DNA from: Candidatus Omnitrophota bacterium
GTDB taxonomy: Bacteria > Omnitrophota > Gorgyraeia > Zapsychrales > JANLHA01
Reading direction: 5' to 3'
Length of the DNA: 40,446 nt
NCBI GenBank assembly: GCA_020849375.1
Contig: JADLGJ010000042.1
Location: 1 to 40,446, forward strand
Positions 17,035 through 24,773 of the stretch are shown here, piece by piece. Both the position numbers and the translations under genes were made by a program. The notes beneath the pieces are model-generated. The model saw nothing but the letters and a program-made list of their open reading frames with translations. It did no database searches and had not been told where the DNA came from. How positions within the stretch are numbered: the stretch's first letter is position 1; each line of letters starts with the position of its first letter.

Positions 17035-18177
17035 TTATTTAAGGAACTCTAAGATGTTTTCTGCCGCGCGTAAACTTGCTCCGTCGGAACCGAGGGAGGC
17101 CTTGACTTTCTCCAGGTCTTTTTTGATACGGTCAAACTCGGCCGGATCTTGACATATTTTTTTAATTTCGTCGGCGATCTTGGGCCCATTAGCTTCATCC
17201 TGCAGGCATTCCGGGACGATCTTTTTGCCGGCGACAATATTGACAAGCCCGATGCAGGGGATCTTGATCAGGGCTTTCGCTAGAACAAAAGTAAAGAACG
17301 ACGTTTTGTAGATCACGACCATCGGCTTGAGGAGCAGTGCTGTTTCCAGGGTGGCCGTTCCTGAGGCAACCATGGCGACGTCGCAAGCGTTCAACCCATC
17401 GTGAAAATGACCAGCGAGGATTTTAAGCGGTAAATCCCGGTTTGTCAAAAATTTTTCGAATAATCCTGTGTCGAGGTTCGGGGCCTTGAGCAGTAAAAAC
17501 TGGTACCGTGGATCCGCTTGATGCAGGATCTCGGCCGCGTCAAGCATCGGCGGTAAGAGCGCTTCAATTTCTTTTTGCCTCGAACCGGGCAAAAGGCCGA
17601 CCGTGAAGCGTTCGGGTGAAAGGTTGAGGTCTTTCATCATTTGCTCGCGCCCAACGGTGATATGGACTTCGTCCGCAAGCGGGTGGCCGACGAACTCAAC
17701 TTCGACCCCGCGGTCAGCGTAAAACTTTTTTTCGAAATCAAAAAGCACGAGCATGCGGTCAACATTCTTTTTGATGAATTGGACGCGGTTTTCTTTCCAG
17801 GCCCAGACCTGGGGGCTGATGTAATAAATGACCGGAACGCCCATTTTTTTGAGCCGGCTCGCTAAACGTAAATTAAATCCCGGATAATCCACAAGAATGA
17901 CCGCGACGGGCTTGCGCTGGGCAACGTTTTGCAGAAAGAGATCAAAGCATCTTTTAAAGTTGCTGTAATGTTTAATGACCTCGATAAATCCAACGACCGC
18001 AAATTTTGTAAAATCTTCGTCAATGGCAACGCCGGCGGCTTGCATCTTTGGCCCGCCGAGCCCGGATAAGGTCAGGGTGGGTTCGAGTTTTTTCAGGGCG
18101 GACACGAGAGCGGCGGCATGGCTATCCCCCGAAACTTCGCCAGCAACGATCATTAAATGTTTTTCGGATGGCATCAT
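17035..18177 (-). CDS. lpxB: Lipid-A-disaccharide synthase
   Basis: A 380-residue peripheral membrane glycosyltransferase of family GT19 that joins UDP-2,3-diacylglucosamine and lipid X to make the lipid A disaccharide. Diagnostic stretches are VAGEVSGDSHAAAL, GLGGPKMQAAG, DYPGFNLRLA, YYISPQVWAWKENR, VGHPLADE, GLLPGSRQKEIE and ASGTATLETAL. The length is normal for LpxB. Its presence shows an outer membrane with lipid A. The start overlaps the stop of the upstream oxidoreductase by one base (TAATG), and a second in-frame ATG follows immediately. No lpxA, lpxC or lpxD is visible in the window. Confidence 0.96.
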   Translation of the reverse strand: MMPSEKHLMIVAGEVSGDSHAAALVSALKKLEPTLTLSGLGGPKMQAAGVAIDEDFTKFAVVGFIEVIKHYSNFKRCFDLFLQNVAQRKPVAVILVDYPGFNLRLASRLKKMGVPVIYYISPQVWAWKENRVQFIKKNVDRMLVLFDFEKKFYADRGVEVEFVGHPLADEVHITVGREQMMKDLNLSPERFTVGLLPGSRQKEIEALLPPMLDAAEILHQADPRYQFLLLKAPNLDTGLFEKFLTNRDLPLKILAGHFHDGLNACDVAMVASGTATLETALLLKPMVVIYKTSFFTFVLAKALIKIPCIGLVNIVAGKKIVPECLQDEANGPKIADEIKKICQDPAEFDRIKKDLEKVKASLGSDGASLRAAENILEFLK

Positions 18178-19145
18178 TAAGCTTGGGTCAGGGACTCGGA
18201 TTTGATCCGCTCAAAGATCTGGGTTTGTGCGGTTTTGATGCTTTCGCAAATTTTAAGGGCCAACTTTAGCGCGTCGCGGCCTTCCACACCTGACACGATC
18301 GGTTGTTGGTCGTCGCGGACGCATTCGATGAACGATTTGATCTCTTCTTTGAGAGGTTCTTCTTTTTGGATCGGTAAAGCATGTTTAGAGATCATCGCCC
18401 CATGCTTGCGGTAAATGTGGGCTTCCTGCTGGACATAATCGAGGGAAATGTAAGAATCCGTCGTGAAAATGCGGATCTTGCGCATGACATCTTCTGAGAC
18501 CCTGCTTGCCGTGAGATTGCACACGCAACCGTTTTCAAAAACAACGCGCACGCTCGCAATGTCTTCCATTGATGTTAAAACATTAATCCCGACAGCGTGA
18601 AAATCTTTGACCGGGCTATTGTTGATGCCGAGGATGATGTCAATGTCGTGGATCATTAGATCCATGACGACGCCGATGTCGAGCGAGCGGTTAGGGAATT
18701 TATTGAGACGGTGGCATTCGATGAAAAGGGGATACTTCGTGAAATGTTTGATCGCGCGGAACGCGGAGTTGAACCGTTCGACGTGGCCGACTTGCAGTTT
18801 GAGGTTGTTTTTCTGGGCGACAGCGATCAGGTCGTCGGCTTGAGCGATATCCATGGTGATCGGTTTTTCAATAAAAGTATGGACACCGTTCTCGAGGAAG
18901 AACTTACCGATCTTATGGTGAAGTGTGGTCGGCACGCAAATGTTCACGGCATCAATTTTCCCGGCCAGTTCCCGGTAATCTTCAAAAAAGGGGACATTGT
19001 AATGGCGGGCGAGCCGTTCGGTCCGATCTTCTTTAACGTCGCACACCCCGACAATGTTGACAATATTCTTAAGTTCGGAAAGGACTTTAAGGTGGCGGGA
19101 GCCTAGATGGCCAATCCCGATAATGGCAATATTGATCTTTCGCAT
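18177..19145 (-). CDS. Gfo/Idh/MocA family NAD(P)-dependent oxidoreductase
   Basis: A 322-residue sugar-type dehydrogenase. There is an N-terminal Rossmann fold with IAIIGIGHLGSRHLKVL (about residues 5-21), the catalytic Lys in FIEKPIT (about residue 95), and the C-terminal-domain motif DLMIHDIDIILGI. The start is the ATG at 19145 (MRKINIAII), because it falls just before the Rossmann beta strand; a longer reading would extend into the divergent promoter gap. In many Gram-negative genomes a Gfo/Idh gene lies next to lpxB. GnnA, which oxidises UDP-GlcNAc for 3-amino lipid A, belongs to this family. That role is possible here, but no partner aminotransferase is visible. Confidence 0.9.
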   Translation of the reverse strand: MRKINIAIIGIGHLGSRHLKVLSELKNIVNIVGVCDVKEDRTERLARHYNVPFFEDYRELAGKIDAVNICVPTTLHHKIGKFFLENGVHTFIEKPITMDIAQADDLIAVAQKNNLKLQVGHVERFNSAFRAIKHFTKYPLFIECHRLNKFPNRSLDIGVVMDLMIHDIDIILGINNSPVKDFHAVGINVLTSMEDIASVRVVFENGCVCNLTASRVSEDVMRKIRIFTTDSYISLDYVQQEAHIYRKHGAMISKHALPIQKEEPLKEEIKSFIECVRDDQQPIVSGVEGRDALKLALKICESIKTAQTQIFERIKSESLTQA

Positions 19146-19152
19146 GGCATCC

Positions 19153-19181
19153 ACCTTAACAAATCCCTCGACAAAAGTCAA
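19153..19181 (-). promoter_or_regulatory. Weak candidate promoter for the lpxB strand
   Basis: In the divergent gap (19146-19234), the - strand reads TTGACT (19181-19176), 17 nt, then TAAGGT (19158-19153), 7 nt before the oxidoreductase ATG. The -35 is good and the -10 poor. If used, the transcript would have almost no leader. No convincing + strand promoter is visible for the ABC exporter in the same gap. Confidence 0.3.
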
Positions 19182-19234
19182 CCTGCATGCTAACATCCAA
19201 ACTTTCGCCTAACATCTTTATTTGCTACGGTTTC

Positions 19235-21025
19235 ATGAAAAATTATCTCAAACTTTTAGGTTTTTTAAAGGATCACAAGCGGCTTTTCGGCATCGCGATC
19301 GTGGCGATGTTCGTTTCCAGTCTCTTTGAGGGTATTCAATACACGCTTTTGATCCCCCTAACGGACCGTATTTTCAACAAAAAACAGATCGTTTTCCCTA
19401 ATCAGGTTCCAGAGTTCGTACGTAATGCCGTTGATCAGCTTAATACGATGGATCCGGCCGCCCTGTTGAGTCTTTTGCCGTGGTTCATTGTGGGTTTGAT
19501 GGTCGTCAAGCATGTTTTTGTTTATCTCAGTTCGTATTTAATGAATGATCTTTCTCAGCGCGTTATCCGTGACATCCGCAACAAGCTTTACGAAAAGATC
19601 CAGAGTTTTTCTCTGGATTATTTTAGCGAAAGACGGACGGGCGAGCTTTTGTCACGGATCACCAATGACGTTGCCGTCGTCGAGAATGCCGTGTCTTACG
19701 GAGTGACCGACCTTTTTCGTCAGAGTTTCTTGATCTTGATGTATGTGTCGATCGCTTTTTCGATTCACTTTAAGGCCGCCTGTGTGATCTTTATTGTCTT
19801 GCCGTTGATCGGCTGGCCGTTAAGCCGTATCGGTTCGAAGTTGCGCAAATTATCAAAGAGAACTCAAGAGAATATGGCGGACGTGAATTCCATTTTATTG
19901 GAAACTATTTCCGGGGTCAGAGTTGTTAAAGCTTTTGGTACCGAGCAGTATGAAATTAACCGTTTCCGCACCAAGAATCACGACGCTTATAAACTGCGCC
20001 TTAAGTCCGTGAAACGCATCCTGTTGATGAATCCTATCACCGAACTTTTTGGGCTTTTTTGTGGGGTCGCGATCATTTTGTGGATGGGCAAGCAGGTCAT
20101 GAACGACGTGTTGTCTTTTGGTGTTTTTGCTTTCTTTTTAAGTTCGGTTTTGTTGATCATCAGTCCGTTAAAGAAGTTGGGAAATGTGCATGCCATGACC
20201 CAGCAGGCTTTGGCCGCGAATGAACGCATTTATGATGTCCTCGACGAACAGCCGAGCGTTCAGGAGAAGCCGGGCGCTTTAGCCTTGTCTGCGATCCAAA
20301 AGAATATCAAGCTTGAGAATGTGTCGTTCCGCTATGAAAGTGAAGGGTCGGAGGTCCTCCAAAATATCAATCTCGAGATCAAGGTCGGTGAATTGGTCGC
20401 GATCGTCGGCCCGACGGGAACAGGGAAATCCACGCTCGCGAATTTGATCCCTCGTTTTTATGATGCCACGTCGGGGCGGGTCACGGTTGACGGCAAAGAT
20501 GTCCGCGATGTGACGTTCCATTCTTTGCGCCGCCAGATCGGCATCGTGTCCCAGGAAACTTTTCTTTTTAATGACACCGTCGGTGCGAATATTTCTTACG
20601 GCACGCCGCAGGCCAGCCAAAGTGAAGTTGAAACGGCGGCCCAGCGCGCTTATGCCCATCAGTTCATTGTTAAAATGCCTGAGGGTTATGCAACGATCAT
20701 TGGCGACCGCGGTTTTCGTTTGTCCGGCGGGGAGAAACAGCGCATTGCGATCGCGAGAGCGATCTTGCGCAATCCGCCGATCCTCATCCTTGACGAGGCG
20801 ACCTCGCAGTTAGATTCGCAGTCAGAAAAATATGTCCAGGATGCTTTAGATAAATTAATGGTCGGCCGTACGGTCATTGCGATCGCGCATCGCTTGTCTA
20901 CGATCAAGAAGGCTAATAAGATCGTGGTCCTGGACAAGGGCGGGATCGTCGGCCTCGGCCCGCATGAAGAGCTTTTGACAACATGTAGCCTTTATAAGCG
21001 CCTTTATGAGACGCAGTTTCAATAA
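19235..21025 (+). CDS. ABC exporter, MsbA-like (fused TMD-NBD)
   Basis: A 596-residue half transporter. Six membrane helices lie in about residues 1-310, with the coupling segment LSRITNDVAVVENAVSYGV. The nucleotide-binding domain has Walker A GPTGTGKST, the Q-loop in IGIVSQETFLFNDTV, signature LSGGEKQRIAIARA, Walker B ILILDEATSQLD and the switch His in IAHRLSTI. Exporters of this layout homodimerise and move lipids, lipid A core or drugs. The divergent lpxB gene makes a lipid A flippase role attractive but unproven. I start at ATG 19235 (MKNYLKLLGFLKDHK), where the family's first helix begins. An earlier in-frame ATG at 19187 would add 16 residues. Neither start has a strong SD. Confidence 0.92.
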   Translation: MKNYLKLLGFLKDHKRLFGIAIVAMFVSSLFEGIQYTLLIPLTDRIFNKKQIVFPNQVPEFVRNAVDQLNTMDPAALLSLLPWFIVGLMVVKHVFVYLSSYLMNDLSQRVIRDIRNKLYEKIQSFSLDYFSERRTGELLSRITNDVAVVENAVSYGVTDLFRQSFLILMYVSIAFSIHFKAACVIFIVLPLIGWPLSRIGSKLRKLSKRTQENMADVNSILLETISGVRVVKAFGTEQYEINRFRTKNHDAYKLRLKSVKRILLMNPITELFGLFCGVAIILWMGKQVMNDVLSFGVFAFFLSSVLLIISPLKKLGNVHAMTQQALAANERIYDVLDEQPSVQEKPGALALSAIQKNIKLENVSFRYESEGSEVLQNINLEIKVGELVAIVGPTGTGKSTLANLIPRFYDATSGRVTVDGKDVRDVTFHSLRRQIGIVSQETFLFNDTVGANISYGTPQASQSEVETAAQRAYAHQFIVKMPEGYATIIGDRGFRLSGGEKQRIAIARAILRNPPILILDEATSQLDSQSEKYVQDALDKLMVGRTVIAIAHRLSTIKKANKIVVLDKGGIVGLGPHEELLTTCSLYKRLYETQFQ

Positions 21026-21049
21026 GTAAAGTTCTGTTAAAAGAAATAG

Positions 21050-21077
21050 TTGCCAAAAATAATTAATTTGGTATACT
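21050..21077 (+). promoter_or_regulatory. Sigma70-type promoter of the rpsB operon
   Basis: TTGCCA (21050-21055), 16 nt, TATACT (21072-21077). Transcription would start near 21084, leaving a leader of about 150 nt before the rpsB ATG. It lies 24 nt after the ABC exporter stop, so the ribosomal operon has its own start. Confidence 0.75.
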
Positions 21078-21083
21078 ACATCC

Positions 21084-21233
21084 CTGTATTTAAATCCGTG
21101 CTTTAAACTCCACAAAAAATGAGAGGGTTTTAAGCGCATCAACCTAAAGCATTTGCGCTCATTCGCCGAAGGCGCTCCCAAAGGGGGTTTCCTTAGACCG
21201 GTGCCAAACAAATGCCAGAGAGAAGGAGCAGTT
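21084..21233 (+). promoter_or_regulatory. Structured 5' leader of rpsB (candidate S2 autoregulatory RNA)
   Basis: About 150 nt of non-coding leader between the predicted transcription start and the rpsB ATG. Three hairpins follow one another: AGCGCA/TGCGCT (21133-21138 with 21154-21159), CGCC-GAA-GGCG (21064-equivalent position 21164-21174) and CCC-AAA-GGG (21177-21185). After them comes CCTTAGACCGGTGCC and then the SD AGAAGGAG. Leaders upstream of rpsB are known in several phyla to bind S2 and repress the operon; whether this one belongs to that class is inference from position and structure. Confidence 0.5.
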
Positions 21234-22022
21234 ATGCAAGACGAAGTGTTGAAGAAGTTGTTGGAATGTGGGACGCATTTTGGTCATCAAACCCGCCGCT
21301 GGAACCCTAAAATGAAGCGTTTTATTTTTGGGGACCGGGACGGGATTTATATTATTGACCTCGAAAAGACCGTCCATCACTTGAACGAAGCCAGAGATTT
21401 TGCGCGCGATGTCGCGATGAAGGGTGGAACCATCCTTTTTGTCGGGACCAAAAAGCAAGCCCAGGATGTCATCAAGTCCGAAGCCGAACGCGCAGGACAG
21501 CCGTATATTAATAACCGTTGGATGGGTGGGCTTTTGACCAACTTCCAGACGGTCCGCAAATCCATTCAAAAAATGGTTAAGATAGAAAAGATGATCGAAG
21601 ATGGTTCGATCAATAATTTGACTAAAAAAGAAGTTGCCCTTTTGACAAAAGAAAAAGACCGCTTGGTCAGAGATTTAGGCGGTATTCGCAACGTCGTTGA
21701 CCAACCGAAAGCGATCTTCGTTGTTGATTCGAAGCGAGAAGAGATCGCGATCAAAGAAGCTAATCGTCTTGGGATCCCGTTGATCGGTTTGATCGACACC
21801 AATTGCGACCCGGATGTCATTGATTATCCGATCCCGGGCAATGATGACGCGCTGAAATCGATCCGTTATATTATGACCGTGATCGCTGATGCTATCATTG
21901 AAGGCCGTCAAGAATTTGCACAAGCCGAAACTGTCCGCCGCCGTAAAGATGCTCCTGAACAGGCGGAAGTGGCTGCAGCTAAAACAGAAGCTGCTCCTGC
22001 TGTGCAACAAGAACAAAAATAA
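21234..22022 (+). CDS. rpsB: 30S ribosomal protein S2
   Basis: A 262-residue ribosomal protein S2 on the small-subunit surface, needed for S1 binding. Family motifs seen are [87 protein letters not shown] and [11 protein letters not shown]. The C-terminal ~30 residues are an Ala/Glu/Gln-rich tail. ATG 21234 is fixed by the AGAAGGAG SD (21221-21228); longer in-frame readings run through the structured leader and are not credible. It is the first gene of the classical rpsB-tsf-pyrH-frr operon. Confidence 0.98.
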   Translation: MQDEVLKKLLECGTHFGHQTRRWNPKMKRFIFGDRDGIYIIDLEKTVHHLNEARDFARDVAMKGGTILFVGTKKQAQDVIKSEAERAGQPYINNRWMGGLLTNFQTVRKSIQKMVKIEKMIEDGSINNLTKKEVALLTKEKDRLVRDLGGIRNVVDQPKAIFVVDSKREEIAIKEANRLGIPLIGLIDTNCDPDVIDYPIPGNDDALKSIRYIMTVIADAIIEGRQEFAQAETVRRRKDAPEQAEVAAAKTEAAPAVQQEQK

Positions 22023-22054
22023 TACGACTGATATATTATATAGAGGAAGGTAAA

Positions 22055-22591
22055 ATGAATATGACAGCTTCATTTGATGCGATCAAAACATTGCGGGATT
22101 TGACATCCTGTGGTGTTATGGAATGCAAGAACGCCCTTGAAAAAGCGGGCGGTAATCTTGAGAAAGCGAAAGAAATTTTGCAGCAGCGCGGTATGGAGAT
22201 GGCAGCTAAAAAAGGCGACCGCGTCGCGAAAGAAGGCCGTATTGAATCGTATGTCCATATGGGCAATAAGATCGCTGTTCTCGTTGAAGTCAATTGCGAG
22301 ACCGATTTCGTCGGCAGCAATGAAGACTTCATCAAATTCACCAAAGATGTCGCGATGCACATCGCGGCCATGAACCCGAAATATATTGGCGAGAAAAACG
22401 TTCCGGCGGAAATCCTGGAAGCTGCGGCCGATAAGAAAGCTTTTTTAGTTGAAAGCTGCTTATTAAATCAGCCGTTCGTCCGCGAGCCAAGCAAAACCAT
22501 TGGTGAGTATTTAAATGCGATCATCGCTAAGATCGGCGAGAACATTGTCATCGGCCGTTTTATCCGATATAAGGTAGGGGAAGTTGCCTAA
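22055..22591 (+). CDS. tsf: Elongation factor Ts, short form
   Basis: A 178-residue guanine-nucleotide exchange factor for EF-Tu. The N-terminal UBA-like helix pair ([30 protein letters not shown]) and the core motif [11 protein letters not shown] are intact. It is shorter than the E. coli protein (about 280 residues) and holds a single core subdomain, like the short EF-Ts of Thermus. GAGGAAGG gives a strong SD. The end overlaps the pyrH start by 8 nt. Confidence 0.96.
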   Translation: MNMTASFDAIKTLRDLTSCGVMECKNALEKAGGNLEKAKEILQQRGMEMAAKKGDRVAKEGRIESYVHMGNKIAVLVEVNCETDFVGSNEDFIKFTKDVAMHIAAMNPKYIGEKNVPAEILEAAADKKAFLVESCLLNQPFVREPSKTIGEYLNAIIAKIGENIVIGRFIRYKVGEVA

Positions 22592-23303
22592 TAAGCCTGT
22601 TTACAAAAGCATTCTCCTGAAGTTGAGCGGGGAAGCCATGATGGGCAAGTTCGATCATGGGATCGACGCTGAAATGTGCGCGTCCTTAGCGGCCCAGATC
22701 AAAGAAGTTGTCAATATGGGCGTTACCGTCGCCCTCGTGGTCGGTGGCGGGAATATTTTTCGCGGTCAGGTCGCTTCAAAGAGCTTTGGCTTGGACCGTT
22801 CCGTTGCTGATTATATGGGAATGCTGGCGACCGTTTTAAACGGGTTGGCTTTGCAAAACGCTCTTGAAAAAATTGGTGTTCAGACCCGAGTCATGTCGGC
22901 GATCCAGATGCATCAGGTCGCTGAACCGTATATCCGCCGCCGTGCGATGCGCCACATGGAAAAGAAGCGCGTGGTTATTTTCGTCGCCGGGACAGGTAAC
23001 CCTTTCTTTACGACCGATACGACGGCGGCTTTGCGTGCTGCCGAAATGGAAGCGGACGTGATCATGAAGGCAACGAAGGTTGATGGGATCTATTCCGCTG
23101 ACCCGATGGTGGATAAAAAAGCGACAAAGTTCGCTGAATTGAAATTCATTGATGTTCTTAAAAAGAAATTGAAAGTGATGGACCTGACCGCGATCAGTAT
23201 GTGCATGGATAATAATGTGCCGATCGTGGTGTTTGATATTAACAAGCCGGGTAATATTAAAAAGGCCGTGCTTGGTGAAAAGATCGGAACTTTGGTTCAT
23301 TGA
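22584..23303 (+). CDS. pyrH: UMP kinase
   Basis: A 239-residue hexameric UMP kinase of the amino-acid-kinase fold, phosphorylating UMP to UDP in pyrimidine synthesis. Motifs: [70 protein letters not shown]. The start is a TTG at 22584 inside the last codons of tsf. The first ATG would remove the phosphate-binding strand, so the rare start codon and 8-nt overlap are probably real and couple translation to tsf. Confidence 0.97.
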   Translation: MPNKPVYKSILLKLSGEAMMGKFDHGIDAEMCASLAAQIKEVVNMGVTVALVVGGGNIFRGQVASKSFGLDRSVADYMGMLATVLNGLALQNALEKIGVQTRVMSAIQMHQVAEPYIRRRAMRHMEKKRVVIFVAGTGNPFFTTDTTAALRAAEMEADVIMKATKVDGIYSADPMVDKKATKFAELKFIDVLKKKLKVMDLTAISMCMDNNVPIVVFDINKPGNIKKAVLGEKIGTLVH

Positions 23304-23332
23304 AATTAAGAAATTATTAGAGGGTTTGCATC

Positions 23333-23893
23333 ATGATCAAAGACATTGTTAAAGAAACAGAAGGCAAGATGCACAAGGCGTTGGAATCCGTTCAGCGTGA
23401 ATTCATGGAAGTCCGCACCGGACGTGCCCATCCCGGGTTGATCGAAGGGATGCATATTGATTACTACGGTACTCCGACGATGATCAAGACGATCGCTTCG
23501 ATCTCGGTCCCGGACCCGAAAACGATCATTATCCAGCCGTGGGATGCGACCGCTCTTCCGGAGATCGAAAGAGCGATCAATACTTCTAAGCTTGGGGTTT
23601 CTCCGGTCATAGACGGCAAGTTGGTTCGTTTGATCATCCCGTCTCTCTCCAAAGAACGCCGCGATGAATTGGTCAAGGTGGTCCGCGATATGGCTGAACA
23701 TGGTCGTATTTCTTTGCGTACGATCCGCCGCGATGCTAACGAACGCATTAAAAAAGTTCAGGGTGAAGGTAAAGTTTCCGAAGATGATTCGTTCCGCGGC
23801 CAGGAAGAGATCCAAAAGCTGACCGATAAATATATTAAAGATGTTGATCATGTGCTTGAAGGAAAGAACAAAGAGCTAGCGGAATTTAAATAA
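23333..23893 (+). CDS. frr: Ribosome recycling factor
   Basis: A 186-residue protein that with EF-G splits the post-termination ribosome. Family stretches: ALESVQREFMEVRTGRAHPGLIEGMHIDYYGTPTMIKTIASISVPDPKTIIIQPWD, then RRDANERIKK and DKYIKDVDHVLEGKNKELAEF. Length is standard (about 185). It closes the rpsB-tsf-pyrH-frr operon; no clear terminator follows, and tRNA-Lys begins 19 nt later, so tRNAs may be on the same transcript. Confidence 0.98.
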   Translation: MIKDIVKETEGKMHKALESVQREFMEVRTGRAHPGLIEGMHIDYYGTPTMIKTIASISVPDPKTIIIQPWDATALPEIERAINTSKLGVSPVIDGKLVRLIIPSLSKERRDELVKVVRDMAEHGRISLRTIRRDANERIKKVQGEGKVSEDDSFRGQEEIQKLTDKYIKDVDHVLEGKNKELAEFK

Positions 23894-23912
23894 TAGATCT
23901 TTTTAGTTTTAC

Positions 23913-23988
23913 GACCCACTAGCTCATCAGGTAGAGCACAGCCCTTTTAAGGCTGGTGTGCCGCGTTCGAGTCGCGGGTGGGTCACCA
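23913..23988 (+). tRNA. tRNA-Lys(UUU)
   Basis: A 76-nt cloverleaf with CCA encoded. Acceptor GACCCAC/GTGGGTC, D stem GCTC/GAGC, anticodon stem CAGCC/GGCTG with loop CTTTTAA (anticodon TTT), T stem CCGCG/CGCGG with loop TTCGAGT, discriminator A. Confidence 0.97.
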
Positions 23989-24003
23989 TATTTTTTACTC
24001 CAC

Positions 24004-24084
24004 GGGCGGATGGCGGAATGGTAGACGCGCATGTCTTAGGAACATGTGAGGAGACTCGTGGAGGTTCAAGTCCTCTTCCGCCCA
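24004..24084 (+). tRNA. tRNA-Leu(UAG)
   Basis: An 81-nt cloverleaf without encoded CCA. Acceptor GGGCGGA/TCCGCCC, anticodon stem CATGT/ACATG with loop CTTAGGA (anticodon TAG), a longer variable arm as expected for Leu, T arm GGAGG-TTCAAGT-CCTCT with one wobble pair, discriminator A. The 3' portion is copied, with an interruption, at 24100-24148. Confidence 0.95.
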
Positions 24085-24099
24085 TAGATTTGTTTTAAG

Positions 24100-24148
24100 C
24101 GTGGAGGTTCTCCCATTGAGGGATTAAAAAAGTCCTCTTCCGCCCATA
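24100..24148 (+). repeat. Interrupted duplicate of the tRNA-Leu 3' end
   Basis: CGTGGAGGTTC (24100-24110) and AAGTCCTCTTCCGCCCATA (24130-24148) repeat tRNA-Leu positions 24057-24067 and 24068-24086 exactly, 30 nt in all. They are split by a 19-nt insert (24111-24129) containing TCCC-ATTGA-GGGA. The break falls in the T-loop, between TTC and AAGT. There is no 5' half, so this is not a functional tRNA. Confidence 0.9.
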
Positions 24149-24189
24149 AATTTTGTAACATTAGCATTGTTCTTTTATTCGTTTTTCAT

Positions 24190-24263
24190 GCGGCGGTAAT
24201 TCAGTTGGCTAGAATGCGACCTTGCCAAGGTCGATGTCATGGGTTCAAATCCCATCCGCCGCT
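24190..24263 (+). tRNA. tRNA-Gly(GCC)
   Basis: A 74-nt cloverleaf without encoded CCA. Acceptor GCGGCGG/CCGCCGC, anticodon stem CGACC/GGTCG with loop TTGCCAA (anticodon GCC), T stem ATGGG/CCCAT with loop TTCAAAT, discriminator T. Confidence 0.96.
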
Positions 24264-24295
24264 TTTTTAGCTTTTTTACTCCCAAGGAGCCTCAC

Positions 24296-24766
24296 ATGAA
24301 GATCAGCGAATTTCTCTGTTCAAAAGCCGTCATTCCCGATTTAAAAGCCACCACCAAAAAAGAAGTCATTGAGGAGCTTGTCGACAGTTTGGTCAAAGCC
24401 GGCCCTATCGAAAAAAAGATCAGAAATAAACTGGTTGAAGTCCTTATGGCCCGGGAAGCTTTAGGGTCCACCGCTATCGGCCAGGGGGTCGCGATCCCGC
24501 ATGGTAAATGTGAAAATGTCACGAAACTCACCGCCGCATTAGGTATCAGTAAAAAGGGTGTTGATTTTGATTCTCTCGACGGAGAACCGGCGTACATCTT
24601 TTTTCTTTTGGCTGCACCGCTCGATTCCGCCGGACCTCACCTCAAAGCCCTGCAAAGGATCACCCGTCTTCTCAAAGACAAATATTTCCGGGAGAACTTC
24701 AAGTCCGCTAAGGACGAAAAAGCGATTTTAGCCTTGTTGACTCAGGACGAAAGTCAGGCCGTATAA
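24296..24766 (+). CDS. PTS IIA domain protein (fructose/nitrogen type, PtsN-like)
   Basis: A 156-residue single-domain EIIA of the mannitol/fructose/Ntr class. The phosphorylatable His is H69 in GVAIPHGK, and the second conserved His is H115 in SAGPHLKALQRITRLL. No EIIB or EIIC is fused or adjacent, so it more likely accepts phosphate from the HPr encoded two genes downstream for regulation than for sugar uptake. The start is ATG 24296 after AAGGAG; an earlier in-frame ATG lies inside tRNA-Gly and is rejected. YvcK follows 7 nt later. Confidence 0.93.
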   Translation: MKISEFLCSKAVIPDLKATTKKEVIEELVDSLVKAGPIEKKIRNKLVEVLMAREALGSTAIGQGVAIPHGKCENVTKLTAALGISKKGVDFDSLDGEPAYIFFLLAAPLDSAGPHLKALQRITRLLKDKYFRENFKSAKDEKAILALLTQDESQAV

Positions 24767-24773
24767 ATTTTCT

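Noticed and set aside
24100-24148. Fourth tRNA or CRISPR-like repeat after tRNA-Leu
   Set aside because: Only a 3' fragment is present, with the T-loop interrupted and no acceptor 5' strand or anticodon arm; there are just two copies.
24239-24295. ATG inside tRNA-Gly as start of the PTS IIA gene
   Set aside because: It overlaps the T arm of a complete tRNA; ATG 24296 has AAGGAG and starts the IIA domain.
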